NCBI GenBank assembly: GCA_019240475.1
Contig: JAFAYI010000018.1
Location: 62,001-126,000, forward strand
Direction of reading: 5' to 3'
Length of the DNA: 64,000 nucleotides
DNA from: Acidobacteriaceae bacterium
GTDB taxonomy: Bacteria; Acidobacteriota; Terriglobia; Bryobacterales; Bryobacteraceae
The notes below the pieces were generated by a model, which worked only from the letters and a program-made list of their open reading frames with translations, had not been told where the DNA came from and did no database searches. Below are positions 10,001 through 18,922 of the stretch, piece by piece. Made by a program: the position numbers and the translations under genes. Every line of letters starts with the position of its first letter. Position 1 is the stretch's first letter.

Positions 10001-11128
10001 ATGATCATTTTGTCAGCGGTGCTGGCTGTCTTCGTTTATGGACTGATCGCGCCCATTCTCGGCGCTCTGCTGCCCACCTATCATCTCGCCGCCGCCCAGA
10101 ACGCCACGCTTGCCATGCTGCAGGCCATCGGCCTGGTCATCTCGTCGCTTTCCGCCGGGCCTATCATCGACATCAAGGGCAACAAGACGGCCCTGCTCAC
10201 GGGTCTCGCGTTGATCATCCTCTCGCTTGCGGCAGCTCCCAACGTCGGCGGCTATGGCGGCTTGTTGGTCGTCTACTTCGTCCTGGGGATCGGCGGCGGC
10301 ACCGTCGTCACCGCCGCCAACGCGCTCGTCGGCGCCGTCGAGCCCAGTCGCCGCGGCTCCGCCCTCAATTTCATCAACCTCTTCTTCGGCCTGGGCGGCA
10401 TCGTCACCACCTACGTCGCGAGCGAGCAAATCGATCCCGCTTTGGTCTGCTACGGCATCGCCGCGCTTGGCGTCATTGCTCTGCTCGTCAATGTCGCGAC
10501 CAAAATGCCCGCGCCTGCCGGCCGCGCCAACTTCCAACTGGGCGACGTCCCTCGTCTCTTCTCCCAGCCGGCTCTTCTCCTGCTGTGCTTCTTCCTGTTC
10601 CTCTACGTCTCCTGCGAAGTCGGCGTGTGGAACTGGCTCAAGACTTATCTCATCAGCGTCAACTTCGATCCCACCACCGCCGGCCACGTCGTCAGCTACG
10701 GCTTCGCCTTCGGCATCCTGGTCGGCCGCGTCATTGTCTCTCGCGTCTTGATCCGCGTTCCGGCCCTGATCGTCACGCTCGCTGCCGCCATCCTCATGGC
10801 CATCACCACCTACTCCATGCTTAGCCTGCACTCCCAGACCGCCATCACCGTTGCCGTATTCTGCGCCGGTCTCTCCATGGCGCCTGTCTTCCCCACCACG
10901 CTTGCCATCACGGGAGACACTTTCAGCCGCGCCGCAGCCACAGCCCTCGGCATCGTCATCACCTTCGGCTGGCTTGGTCTCGCCATCAGTTCGCAGATCA
11001 TCGGCGCGCTCGCCGGCCCTCAAAACGACTATCACCGCGGCCTTCTGCTCATCCCCGTCTTCGCGGTTCTGATGGTACTGGTGAATTTGGTACTCCGTCC
11101 CGTCCTGCGCCGCCACGTCCCGGCCTAG
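10001..11128 (+). CDS. MFS transporter
   Basis: A 375-residue integral membrane protein with about 11-12 predicted helices and the two-half layout of the major facilitator superfamily. The loop after helix 2 reads GPIIDIKGNKTALLTG, a variant of the MFS A-motif, and the first half has a Gly-rich helix (VVYFVLGIGGGTVVTAANALVG). It is slightly short and resembles the fucose/sugar permease-like branch more than drug exporters, but the substrate cannot be assigned. It follows ltaE by 13 nt. Confidence 0.85.
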   Translation: MIILSAVLAVFVYGLIAPILGALLPTYHLAAAQNATLAMLQAIGLVISSLSAGPIIDIKGNKTALLTGLALIILSLAAAPNVGGYGGLLVVYFVLGIGGGTVVTAANALVGAVEPSRRGSALNFINLFFGLGGIVTTYVASEQIDPALVCYGIAALGVIALLVNVATKMPAPAGRANFQLGDVPRLFSQPALLLLCFFLFLYVSCEVGVWNWLKTYLISVNFDPTTAGHVVSYGFAFGILVGRVIVSRVLIRVPALIVTLAAAILMAITTYSMLSLHSQTAITVAVFCAGLSMAPVFPTTLAITGDTFSRAAATALGIVITFGWLGLAISSQIIGALAGPQNDYHRGLLLIPVFAVLMVLVNLVLRPVLRRHVPA

Positions 11129-11191
11129 CGTTTCTAATGTGTTTGGAATAGACTCGTAAGATTGCATGGCTCTCTTGAGCCTGGAGGAGAA

Positions 11192-11707
11192 ATGGCATTC
11201 TGTCCGAATTGCGGTGCGCAGGTATCGGGCGCATTCTGCCCCAATTGTGGAACGGCGGTGGCCGGAGCCCCTTCCGGCGGTGGTGCAGCCGGTCCCCCGC
11301 CGGGCCAAAGCTACGCGCCGCCGCCCGGTTCCGGTTATGCTCCGCCGCCTTCCGGAATCCAGGCCGGCGGTTTGGCCACCAATGTGGCGGGCGCTCTCTG
11401 CTACCTGGGCTGGCTCGTCACCGGCATCATCTTCCTGGTGCTCGCTCCCTATAATCAGAACAAGACCGTCCGCTTTCACGCCTATCAGGCCATCTTCCTG
11501 AGCATCGCCGTCATCATCGTTTCCATAGTTCTGGGCATCTTGCTCAGCATCCTCTTTGTCGGCGGTATGTGGTGGACCGGCGTGCTCGTCCATCGCCTCT
11601 GGGATCTCTGCATCTTCATCCTGTGGCTCTACATGATGTACATGGCCTACAGCAACAAAATGGTCAAGCTGCCGGTTATCGGAGACCTCGCCGCCAAGCA
11701 GGCGTAA
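11192..11707 (+). CDS. Zinc-ribbon plus DUF4870-type membrane protein
   Basis: A 171-residue protein. Residues 1-30 form a double CxxC zinc ribbon (CPNCGAQVSGAFCPNCG), followed by a Pro/Gly/Tyr-rich linker (GPPPGQSYAPPPGSGYAPPP) and a DUF4870/Tic20-like domain with three or four membrane helices (ALCYLGWLVTGIIFLVLAPY, then VRFHAYQAIFLSIAV, then the last helices). ATG 11192 is preceded by GGAGGAGA at a proper distance. Function unknown; such proteins are thought to be membrane sensors or assembly factors. Confidence 0.85.
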   Translation: MAFCPNCGAQVSGAFCPNCGTAVAGAPSGGGAAGPPPGQSYAPPPGSGYAPPPSGIQAGGLATNVAGALCYLGWLVTGIIFLVLAPYNQNKTVRFHAYQAIFLSIAVIIVSIVLGILLSILFVGGMWWTGVLVHRLWDLCIFILWLYMMYMAYSNKMVKLPVIGDLAAKQA

Positions 11708-11740
11708 ACCGCATCGCGTCCCGCCACGTCGCATACTGAA

Positions 11741-12826
11741 GTGGTGAGATGCCGTTGTGTCCTGACGCTGGCCGCCCTTGCAGCCGGTGCGCTTCTGCTT
11801 TGTGCTGCCGCCAGCGCTCGCGTTGCGTTTACAGAAGACATCAGTCCCCGCGTCGGCTTGATCGAAATCTACGGCGCCCACAAAGTTTCTCCTCAAAAGA
11901 TCAGGACCGCGCTCGGCCTCGTTCCCGGCGACCCGCTGCCCTCGCGCGAGTCCGTCGAAGGCCGTATCAACAAGGTCCCCGGCGTTCTCGCCGCCCGCGT
12001 CGAAGCCGCTTGCTGCGAACAAACCAGGATGATCCTCTACGTCGGCATCGAAGAAAAAGACGCGCCCCATTTCGACTTCAATCCCATCCCCACCGGCGAC
12101 ATCACGCTCGCGCCCGGTCTCTCCGACAAGTACCGCGAGTTTCTGAACGCCGTCGCCGACAGCATTCGAGGTCAAAACGCCGACGAAGATCTCACGAACG
12201 GCTACTCGCTTATGGCCGATCCCGAATGCCGCAACATCCAAACGGACTTTATCCCGCTGGTCACCCGCGATCTCGCGCTAGTCAACCAAGTCCTGCGCGA
12301 ATCGTCGGATCCCGATCAGCGCTCCGCCGCCGCCTACCTGATTCAATACGGCCCGCGCGCAGCCCACAACTCGAAATTCATCGTTGACGCTCTTCAATAC
12401 GCCTTGCGAGATCAGGATGAAAACGTTCGGCAAAACGCCATGCGTGCGCTGCGCGCGATAGCAGTCGGAGGCAAACTTCATCCCGATCAGCAAGTTCATA
12501 TCGAACCGACTTGGTTCGTCGAGCTCTTAAATTCCGTGGTCTGGTCTGACCGCCGCGGCGCAACCCTTGCGCTGGTCGATTTGACCGACCATCGCGATCC
12601 CGAAACTCTGGCCCTAATCCGCGAGCGCGCCCTGCAATCCGTGATTGAGATGGCGCGCTGGCGCGATCTGCGGCATGCGCTTCCAGCCTTCATACTCGCC
12701 GGACGGCTAGCCGGCCTCGATGAAAAACAAATTCAATCGGCTTGGCTGAGCGGTGATCGCGAAGGGGTCCTCGAGCAGGCCGTTCATCCGAAGAAGAAAC
12801 GGCGCGAGCCTAAGAAGCAGGCGTAA
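11741..12826 (+). CDS. Exported protein with POTRA-like and HEAT-repeat regions
   Basis: A 361-residue protein with a signal peptide (to about residue 27, ending AASA). Residues 35-110 look like a POTRA domain (IEIYGAHKVSPQKIRTAL, GDPLPSRESVEGRINKVPGV, then an ILYVGIEEK strand). The remainder is helical with HEAT-like repeats (AAAYLIQYGP, DENVRQNAMRALRAI, RRGATLALVDLTDH). The C-terminus is very basic (KKKRREPKK). It starts at GTG 11741; there is no in-frame ATG near. Its 3' end overlaps the convergent Cys-rich gene by 17 bp. Function unknown; a periplasmic scaffold is possible. Confidence 0.75.
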   Translation: MVRCRCVLTLAALAAGALLLCAAASARVAFTEDISPRVGLIEIYGAHKVSPQKIRTALGLVPGDPLPSRESVEGRINKVPGVLAARVEAACCEQTRMILYVGIEEKDAPHFDFNPIPTGDITLAPGLSDKYREFLNAVADSIRGQNADEDLTNGYSLMADPECRNIQTDFIPLVTRDLALVNQVLRESSDPDQRSAAAYLIQYGPRAAHNSKFIVDALQYALRDQDENVRQNAMRALRAIAVGGKLHPDQQVHIEPTWFVELLNSVVWSDRRGATLALVDLTDHRDPETLALIRERALQSVIEMARWRDLRHALPAFILAGRLAGLDEKQIQSAWLSGDREGVLEQAVHPKKKRREPKKQA

Positions 12827-13049
12827 CCGCTTCCAATTCTTCTTCGGGCGCGGCGCTTACCTGTTTCATCTCTTCAGCGGCTCTCTCCTCTTCGCTCGCG
12901 CTCGTCACCGGCATCTCGCAGGCGCAGCAGTCGCTGCAGCGATGGCACCGCTGGCAGATGTGGTTGCTGCATGCGTCCTTTGTGCAAAACACGCAGATCG
13001 CGCGCGACACCTCGCCGCAAATCGAGCAAGTGAATGTTGCTGCTTCCAT
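12810..13049 (-). CDS. Small Cys-rich zinc-binding protein
   Basis: A 79-residue protein packed with cysteines in its first half, arranged as CxxC, CxxC, CSNHICQRC, CSDCCAC (about twelve Cys plus His), consistent with two or three zinc sites, B-box or RING-like in spacing. The second half is an acidic Glu/Ala tail. Its ATG (13049) overlaps the TGA of the upstream gene as TGATG, so it is translationally coupled. Not a family I can name. Confidence 0.7.
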   Translation of the reverse strand: MEAATFTCSICGEVSRAICVFCTKDACSNHICQRCHRCSDCCACEMPVTSASEEERAAEEMKQVSAAPEEELEAVTPAS

Positions 13050-13621
13050 CAATACTTCTTTTTCTTCGATGAGGAAGGGGCTTCTTTGCTGATGATACCG
13101 CGGCAGCGCTGGGCTTCCTCATCCGCGATTTTGAAGTTCTGTTCCGTGCTCGCCGCCAGGTCTTCCAGATAGTCCCTCAGCCGTTGTCTGCTGTCGAAGC
13201 TGTGCGCCACATAAGCATTCAGCCTGTCCGCCATCGGCCGCGATCCATATCTTCCAACGCCTTCGTCGAGCGACCGCGCAGTTGTCTCGAGCGCCTCCAT
13301 GCGGAAATATGTATCGAGCGCAAGCGACAAGCTCTCAGTCTTCTGCGACAACCGATTGATGCTAATCAGTACATCGTTGAGCTGCCTTTGCGACGTCTGC
13401 CACTGCAGAATGTAAGTGCTCGATGCGCCTTTGTCCGCCCATTGCTGGGGGTTCAACTGCGCAAGCAGCGGCTTTAACTGATCGGTCTGGGCCGTCAGTT
13501 CCGACAAAATCTTTCGAACGTCCCACGGCGTTTCGAGCCCCGCGGCCTGAGGCTGCTGCTGCTGTGCAAACCCCGCGCATGCCGTGAGCGTTGCCAACCA
13601 ACAAAACCTGAGGATTTTCAT
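13049..13621 (-). CDS. Exported helical hypothetical protein
   Basis: A 190-residue protein with a signal peptide (ATLTACAGFAQQQQ). The mature part is predicted helical: LNPQQWADKGASSTYILQWQ, then a long helix VLISINRLSQKTESLSLALD and RLRDYLEDLAASTEQNFKIA. The C-terminus is a Ser/Lys tail. Seven nt follow the FecR-like gene and the TGA overlaps the next ATG, so it belongs to that operon. No function can be assigned. Confidence 0.75.
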   Translation of the reverse strand: MKILRFCWLATLTACAGFAQQQQPQAAGLETPWDVRKILSELTAQTDQLKPLLAQLNPQQWADKGASSTYILQWQTSQRQLNDVLISINRLSQKTESLSLALDTYFRMEALETTARSLDEGVGRYGSRPMADRLNAYVAHSFDSRQRLRDYLEDLAASTEQNFKIADEEAQRCRGIISKEAPSSSKKKKY

Positions 13622-13628
13622 TGCCGGG

Positions 13629-14351
13629 CTAGCGGGCGCCTATTGGATTGGATGCTGCCAACAACCGCTCTTCCTCTTCCGGTCCAACATTGTGGGCGCC
13701 GCCGCGTCCGAATGTGATCGCCGACAAAACCTTCACGGTGTATCTATACAAGGACCCCCGGTCGACCCGCCGCGAGATCGGCTCGTCTTTCTTTACCAGA
13801 ATGGCGTCCACCGCGCGCACCAAAGTCGGTTCGTTGCGCGGCAGCAGAGTGTGTTGCACGGCCACTTCTCCTTCGAATACATCGATGCGCGTCGTATCGT
13901 CCTCGTCTACCGCAATGGCGAAGGTGGCGCCTTGATGATGTGCGCTCACGATGGCGACTGGGCAAAACACTCGCTGTTGCGCCTGTCCCGCGGTCGGCTG
14001 CAAATGTATGCGAACTCGCCCCGAAACGACATCCAGCAGGTCGCCTGCGCTCGCCGTGTTCTCTCGAAATACTACTCGCGAATTCGCAAAAACCTCGAAG
14101 CTGCTTCCACCTCTTACCTCGAACCGAGCGAATCCGTCCGGCCCGGTCGTGATGGTCTGGCGAACCGGCACGCGTTCGCCGCTGCTTACCGCCCAAGGCT
14201 GCTCGTCTCGAATCCGTGTTACTTGCCCGGTCACGAGCGTCGCGTGAGCTTCGTACGCTTCCAGAATCGGGTCCTGCGCGCCGGCCGCGGCGGCCGCAAA
14301 AAGGATCGCGGCAAGCGCCTGTATGCCAGCTGTTCGCCCAGCCGTTCGCAT
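13629..14351 (-). CDS. FecR-domain exported protein
   Basis: A 240-residue protein with a signal peptide (AAILFAAAAAGAQ) and a FecR-like beta domain: PVRQTITTGPDGFARFEV, GSSFEVFANSRVVF, GDLLDVVSGRVRIH, ATFAIAVDEDDTTRIDVFEGEVAV. FecR domains typically sense or relay extracytoplasmic signals, but here no transmembrane anti-sigma part or sigma factor is adjacent, so it is a stand-alone periplasmic member. It lies 30 nt downstream of the TPR gene of the TonB/UnbV module. Confidence 0.82.
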   Translation of the reverse strand: MRTAGRTAGIQALAAILFAAAAAGAQDPILEAYEAHATLVTGQVTRIRDEQPWAVSSGERVPVRQTITTGPDGFARFEVRGGSSFEVFANSRVVFRENTASAGDLLDVVSGRVRIHLQPTAGQAQQRVFCPVAIVSAHHQGATFAIAVDEDDTTRIDVFEGEVAVQHTLLPRNEPTLVRAVDAILVKKDEPISRRVDRGSLYRYTVKVLSAITFGRGGAHNVGPEEEERLLAASNPIGAR

Positions 14352-14381
14352 GATCGTCTGCTAATTCATTGTTCCATATCC

Positions 14382-15515
14382 TCAATGGCTGACGTCTTGG
14401 ATCTGCGCCGCGCGTTGTCGTGCCTGTATTTGTTCCGCCAGCGCCAGCTCCCGCGTGGCTTCGGCCGCTCGGCCCATCTTGCGCAGAGCCGTTCCCAGCA
14501 CGTAATGCGCCTCGAAATAATCGGGATCGATCGTAATCGCCCTTCGCAGATGATCGATCCCCATCTGTGTGTGGCCGGCCCCCAGTTCCGCTCTTCCTAA
14601 TTCGAACAGCGCTTCCTTGTATTTCGGGTTCTCTCGGACTGCCGCGCGAAAATGATCGAGCGCCGCCGCCGGTTCGTTCTCCTTGCGTAAGATCTGCCCC
14701 AGCATGCAGTGTGAGACCGGATCGTTCGGATACGTCTCAAGCTCCGCTTCAAACTCGCGCTTGGCGAGTTCGGTTTTGCCTTCGCGCTGATAAATCAACC
14801 CCAGCCCGGCATGCACGCCTGCGAACTTCGGGTTGATCTTTTCAGCGGCTTCGTATTCCGCCTCCGCATCCGTGTCGCGCTGCATCTTGTTGTAGGCCAT
14901 CCCCATCATTACGTGCGCCTCGGCCGAATTTGGGTTCACCGCCATGATTCGGGCGAATACATCCGCCGCGCCGGAATAATTCTTCGCCCTCAGATAAGCG
15001 TTGCCCAACATGTTGAGAGTCTGCAAATCGCTCGGGTTCATCCGGCTTGCGCCGTCCAGGTATCCGGCCGCTTCCGGATACCGATCCAACGCGAACAGAG
15101 TCAGCCCCGCCAGGTCCAGCGATTGAAAACTCGGCGCGGACTTCGCGAACCATTCGAGCAGCGGTAGGGCTTCTTTATACCGCTGTGCGCGAAAGTATGC
15201 GATCCCCAGGTTGCGCTTCGTGATAGCGTCGCCGGGCTTGATCTTCAGCGCGCGATCGTACGCCGCAATCGCTTCCTGCTCCTTGCCCTCTCGTGCTAAC
15301 GCAATCGCCAGATCGTTCAAAATTTCTAAGGATTGCGGCTCCATTCGCAGCGCGTCTCGGAACGCCTGCTCGGCCCCTGCATTGTCGCCGCTTTGGAGCG
15401 CCTGCGTGCCCGCAACCAGTAAACTCTGTAAATCCGCGGCCGTTCCCGCTAGGCTCACTAAAAAGAAAAGGGCCGCCAGCGTCAAGCAAGCGGCCCTTCT
15501 AGCATCCCGGTTCAC
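14382..15515 (-). CDS. Exported TPR-repeat protein of the TonB/UnbV module
   Basis: A 377-residue protein with signal peptide (CLTLAALFFLVSLAGTAAD) and about nine TPR units (NAGAEQAFRDALRMEPQSLE, LGIAYFRAQRYKEALPLLEW, AHVMMGMAYNKMQRDTDAEA, EAHYVLGTALRKMGRAAEAT). It starts with GTG at 15515, 3 nt after the TonB receptor stop, without a visible ribosome-binding site, so it may depend on translation of the receptor gene. A strong terminator-like hairpin lies within codons 6-20 of this frame, the most unusual feature here. It is the paralogue of the TPR gene at 4529-5794. Confidence 0.87.
   Translation of the reverse strand: MNRDARRAACLTLAALFFLVSLAGTAADLQSLLVAGTQALQSGDNAGAEQAFRDALRMEPQSLEILNDLAIALAREGKEQEAIAAYDRALKIKPGDAITKRNLGIAYFRAQRYKEALPLLEWFAKSAPSFQSLDLAGLTLFALDRYPEAAGYLDGASRMNPSDLQTLNMLGNAYLRAKNYSGAADVFARIMAVNPNSAEAHVMMGMAYNKMQRDTDAEAEYEAAEKINPKFAGVHAGLGLIYQREGKTELAKREFEAELETYPNDPVSHCMLGQILRKENEPAAALDHFRAAVRENPKYKEALFELGRAELGAGHTQMGIDHLRRAITIDPDYFEAHYVLGTALRKMGRAAEATRELALAEQIQARQRAAQIQDVSH
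15458..15498 (-). terminator. Terminator-like hairpin inside the start of the TPR gene
   Basis: Reading the minus strand, AAGGGCCGC (15498-15490), a 13-nt loop and GCGGCCCTT (15476-15468) form a perfect 9-bp stem, followed by TTCTTTTT. This is a textbook rho-independent terminator for the TonB receptor mRNA, but it lies 20-60 nt beyond the receptor stop and inside the TPR coding sequence. Translation of the TPR start would open it, suggesting attenuation between the two genes. Confidence 0.7.
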
Positions 15516-15518
15516 ATA

Positions 15519-18500
15519 TTAAAAATACAGCTTCAGGCCCAGTTGAATATTCCGCGGCAGATGCGTGCTTGTCACCTGCCCGAAGTTGGAATCGCTAATA
15601 TTTGTGCCGACGCCATTGAAGTTCGTGTGGTTGAAGACGTTGAAGAATTCACCACGGAACTGCAGGCTCACTCGTTCGCCGAACTTGATGTTTCGAATAG
15701 CCGCCACATCCCAATTCTGCAAGCCGGGGCCAAGCACAACGCCCGTTCCCGCGCTGCCGAAGTGACCCACCGCCGGCGCGAAAGCCGCCGTGTTGAACCA
15801 TTCCGCAATAGTCTTCGGGGTGGTGGCGAGACCCACCACGTCGGGCCGCACCTGCACCGACGAGTCGCCGCTGCTCCCGATGCCGAGCCCGTCTGGATAG
15901 GTCCCGGCCGCGCTTCCCGCCGCGCACAACCCCGTCACCGAAGAAAGCGTGCAAGCGAACGGATCGTTTGATTGTGTGATCGTCATGGATTGGCCGGACT
16001 GCACCGTAGTGATTCCCGACAATTCCCATCCGCCCAGCACATGGCCCACGACGCCCTTCTGATCTTTAAAGAAGGGCAGCTGATATACGTAACTCGCGAC
16101 AAACACGTGCGGCGTGTTGTAGGTGCCCGGACCGTAGTCCTGCATCAAGTTGTACGTGTTGTACACCGCCACGTCCCGATCCACGGACGCATTCGTCAAC
16201 AGCTTCGACCAGGTGTACGCAATACCCATCGTCAATCCCTGCGACACGTGCCGGTTCAACGACACCTGCATGGAATTGTAGTTACTCACAAACTCCGGAA
16301 TGCGGCTCTTGAAATACGAGTACCCCAGATACGGCGCCACCGCGTTCACGTTCACATCCGGATTCGCCGCGCGCGCCGCTAACGTCGGCTCATTCAAATC
16401 CACTTCCCCAAGCAGATGCCGCCCCAGGCCGCCGACATACGCGATCTCGAACTGCGTGTTGGGAAGAATCTCGCGCTCCACCGAGAAGTTGTAATCCTGA
16501 TACGAAGGCACTTTGAAGGTCGGTGTTCCGGTGGATTCGATCAGGTTGGGACCCAGCGGCACGCTCAACGTGCCCGCCAGCGGATTATCGAAGCTCGTAT
16601 TCTGAACCGACGTGGTCTGCACCAGCGGCGGATTCGTGAACGCATTCTGCTCCCAGATGCCGTTCAACGTACGGTCGTAGAAAATTCCATATCCTCCGCG
16701 AATCGCCGTCTTGCCGTTGCCGGCGGGGTCCCATGCGAAGCCAAACCGCGGAGCGAAGTTGTTGTTCGAATTCGGATTCACCAGGCTGCCGTACGGCGAA
16801 CACGTCACTTCCGATGCGATCGCCTTGGCCGCGCTGCACGCCGCGCCTGTCGGATAGATGAGCCCGTTCGCATAAGTCGCGGGAGTTACTCCTTGCCCTG
16901 CCGCAAAATTGCCGGTTACAGGGTCGATCGCGGGCGCCAGCGCCGGGTTATACAGCAACGGATCGAAGTTGTTAAGCGTGTTATTTACATCGGTTGGCGA
17001 CGGGAAGAAGCTATACCTCAGCCCAAAATTTACAGTCAGATGAGGAGTAACTTTCCAATCGTCCTGGACATAACCTTCCAGGTTGAAGTAATGCAGATCG
17101 GGGATCGTGTCCCGGCTCGATTGCGTATATTCGGAAGCGTCGCCCAACAGAAAATTGCCGAAGCTCGTAAATGTGAAACTCGCAGCTCCTGCCGACGCAT
17201 TCTCGGTTTTCAGCATCCATTGCACGCTCACGCCTGCTCGAATTGTATGATTGCCGATCGTCTTCGATAAGTTATCGAAGAAATTCCTGTCCAGGTTGCG
17301 CTCGAAGTAGGGCGCCACTCCTTCCGCAAAGCCCTGGATGCCGGTAATCGTAACACTCGGAACGCGGCCATAGGGATCGCTATAAGCGAAATTGTTCGTA
17401 AGTGCGTTAGAAAAACTCGGCGAATTGGCGGGTCCCGAAAGATCGGCGTTGATGCCGCCCCATGAGTATGCGAACTCGGCTTCATTCACCAGCGTCGGCG
17501 AGATCGTCCAGGTTAGATTGCCAACCGCATTCTTTCCGGGCGCATCCAGCGCAACGCTGCTAATTCCCGGATAGTTCGTTCCGGCGAACAACCCCTCGGG
17601 AAAGTTCTCCGGCACGTCGTCCTGCATGAATCGTGCGAAGAAGTGAACCTTATCGGAAATGTTCTGGTCCAGGCGGACAATATCTTGTCGGAAATTATTC
17701 TTCTGCGAGAAATTTGTGATGTAGTTAGCGCCGCTGTTCGCCGGAAACTTATCGAAGATATTCGTCAAATACGCCTTCGCATTCTGGCTGAAGCACGAGG
17801 GACTGATCGTGCTGGTATTCGTACCCGCGTTATACGTGACGCAACCCGCCGGCGCCGCGCCTGTCACGGTTCCCGGAACCACGCCGCTCAATTCGGCTGG
17901 CGTCGCTGCGGGCTGGTCGAAAGTTGCCGGTGTGCTCGTCTTGCGCCACTCCTCCGACCAGAAAAAGAAGGTCTTTGAAACCTGCCGCTTGTAAAGCTTC
18001 GGAACATACAGCGGGCCGCCGATCGTGAAACCAAAATCGTTGTATCGTTCGATCGCCCGCGGAGTTCCTGTGCTGTTCGAAAAGAAATCGTTGGCATTGA
18101 AAAAATCGTTGCGCACGAACTCATAGGCATCCCCGTGGAATTCGTTCGTGCCCGATTTCGTCGCCACCAGCACCTGCCCTCCGCCGCTACGCCCGTACTG
18201 CGCGTCGTACATGCTGCGCTCCAGCGTAAATTCCTGGATCGCGTCGATGCTCGGCACGTTCAGCAATGTCCCATTCGAACCGCTGTCGTTGATATCCGCT
18301 CCGTCCACTGTCCAGTTGTTCGACGTCACGCGCGCGCCGTTCACCGAAATGGTCGTCGAATTCGATAGGCCGAAACCGACTTCATCCGGCAGTCCGTTGG
18401 TCACCCCCGGTTGCAGCAACACAAGCTGTTCGAAGTTCCGGTTGTTCAACTCCAGGTTCCTGACCTGTGTTCCCGTTATCGTCCCGGCCTCGGCCGCCGT

Positions 18501-18896
18501 CGATGTTTGAATCGGAGTCGCCGTCTCCTGAACTGTTACCGTTTCCGTCACCTGACCCGTCTTCAATGTGGCGTCTACTACGCGCTTCTGAGCTACTTCG
18601 AGCACGACATTCTGCGCGACATAAGTCTGAAATCCCGTCTGCTTTACAGTCACGGTGTAATTGCCCGCTTGCAGATTCGTCACCGTATAATTGCCGCTCG
18701 TATCTGTCGTCACTGTGCGGACGTCGGTATTGGTTTCGTTGCTGTGCACCGTCACCGTCGCGCCCTGCACAAGCCCGCCGCTCGGATCCGTCACCGTCCC
18801 TGAGAGGGTTGCAGCCAGTTCTTGCGCGAACGCCGCCGTGAATGAAAGCGCTGCCGCGAGCAGCAGCGCTGAAAGAAATACGAACCTGCTCCTCAT
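15519..18896 (-). CDS. TonB-dependent receptor with CarboxypepD-regulatory domain, Oar-like
   Basis: A 1125-residue outer-membrane receptor. In order: signal peptide (ALLLAAALSFTAAFAQ), carboxypeptidase-regulatory-like Ig domain at about residues 25-110 (ATLSGTVTDPSGGLVQGATV, GNYTVTNLQAGNYTVTV), a plug starting near QKRVVDATLKTGQVTETV with NGARVTSNNWTVDGADINDS and SGTNEFHGDAYEF, then a barrel of about 850 residues ending in NIQLGLKLYF with terminal Phe. ATG 18896 has GGGAGG 8 nt upstream; the frame is open well beyond it but those residues lie over the UnbV gene's end. It follows the UnbV gene by 26 nt. The substrate is unknown; co-transcription with phosphoglucomutase might hint at carbohydrate. 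Confidence 0.94.
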   Translation of the reverse strand: MRSRFVFLSALLLAAALSFTAAFAQELAATLSGTVTDPSGGLVQGATVTVHSNETNTDVRTVTTDTSGNYTVTNLQAGNYTVTVKQTGFQTYVAQNVVLEVAQKRVVDATLKTGQVTETVTVQETATPIQTSTAAEAGTITGTQVRNLELNNRNFEQLVLLQPGVTNGLPDEVGFGLSNSTTISVNGARVTSNNWTVDGADINDSGSNGTLLNVPSIDAIQEFTLERSMYDAQYGRSGGGQVLVATKSGTNEFHGDAYEFVRNDFFNANDFFSNSTGTPRAIERYNDFGFTIGGPLYVPKLYKRQVSKTFFFWSEEWRKTSTPATFDQPAATPAELSGVVPGTVTGAAPAGCVTYNAGTNTSTISPSCFSQNAKAYLTNIFDKFPANSGANYITNFSQKNNFRQDIVRLDQNISDKVHFFARFMQDDVPENFPEGLFAGTNYPGISSVALDAPGKNAVGNLTWTISPTLVNEAEFAYSWGGINADLSGPANSPSFSNALTNNFAYSDPYGRVPSVTITGIQGFAEGVAPYFERNLDRNFFDNLSKTIGNHTIRAGVSVQWMLKTENASAGAASFTFTSFGNFLLGDASEYTQSSRDTIPDLHYFNLEGYVQDDWKVTPHLTVNFGLRYSFFPSPTDVNNTLNNFDPLLYNPALAPAIDPVTGNFAAGQGVTPATYANGLIYPTGAACSAAKAIASEVTCSPYGSLVNPNSNNNFAPRFGFAWDPAGNGKTAIRGGYGIFYDRTLNGIWEQNAFTNPPLVQTTSVQNTSFDNPLAGTLSVPLGPNLIESTGTPTFKVPSYQDYNFSVEREILPNTQFEIAYVGGLGRHLLGEVDLNEPTLAARAANPDVNVNAVAPYLGYSYFKSRIPEFVSNYNSMQVSLNRHVSQGLTMGIAYTWSKLLTNASVDRDVAVYNTYNLMQDYGPGTYNTPHVFVASYVYQLPFFKDQKGVVGHVLGGWELSGITTVQSGQSMTITQSNDPFACTLSSVTGLCAAGSAAGTYPDGLGIGSSGDSSVQVRPDVVGLATTPKTIAEWFNTAAFAPAVGHFGSAGTGVVLGPGLQNWDVAAIRNIKFGERVSLQFRGEFFNVFNHTNFNGVGTNISDSNFGQVTSTHLPRNIQLGLKLYF

Positions 18897-18922
18897 AAAA
18901 GGAACCTCCCTGAAGTATTGCC

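Noticed and set aside
10013..12241. Very long open frame on the minus strand, opposite the MFS and following genes
   Set aside because: It is antisense to three clearly real plus-strand genes; its translation is low-complexity, Asp/Glu/Gly-rich, typical of a GC-rich shadow frame.
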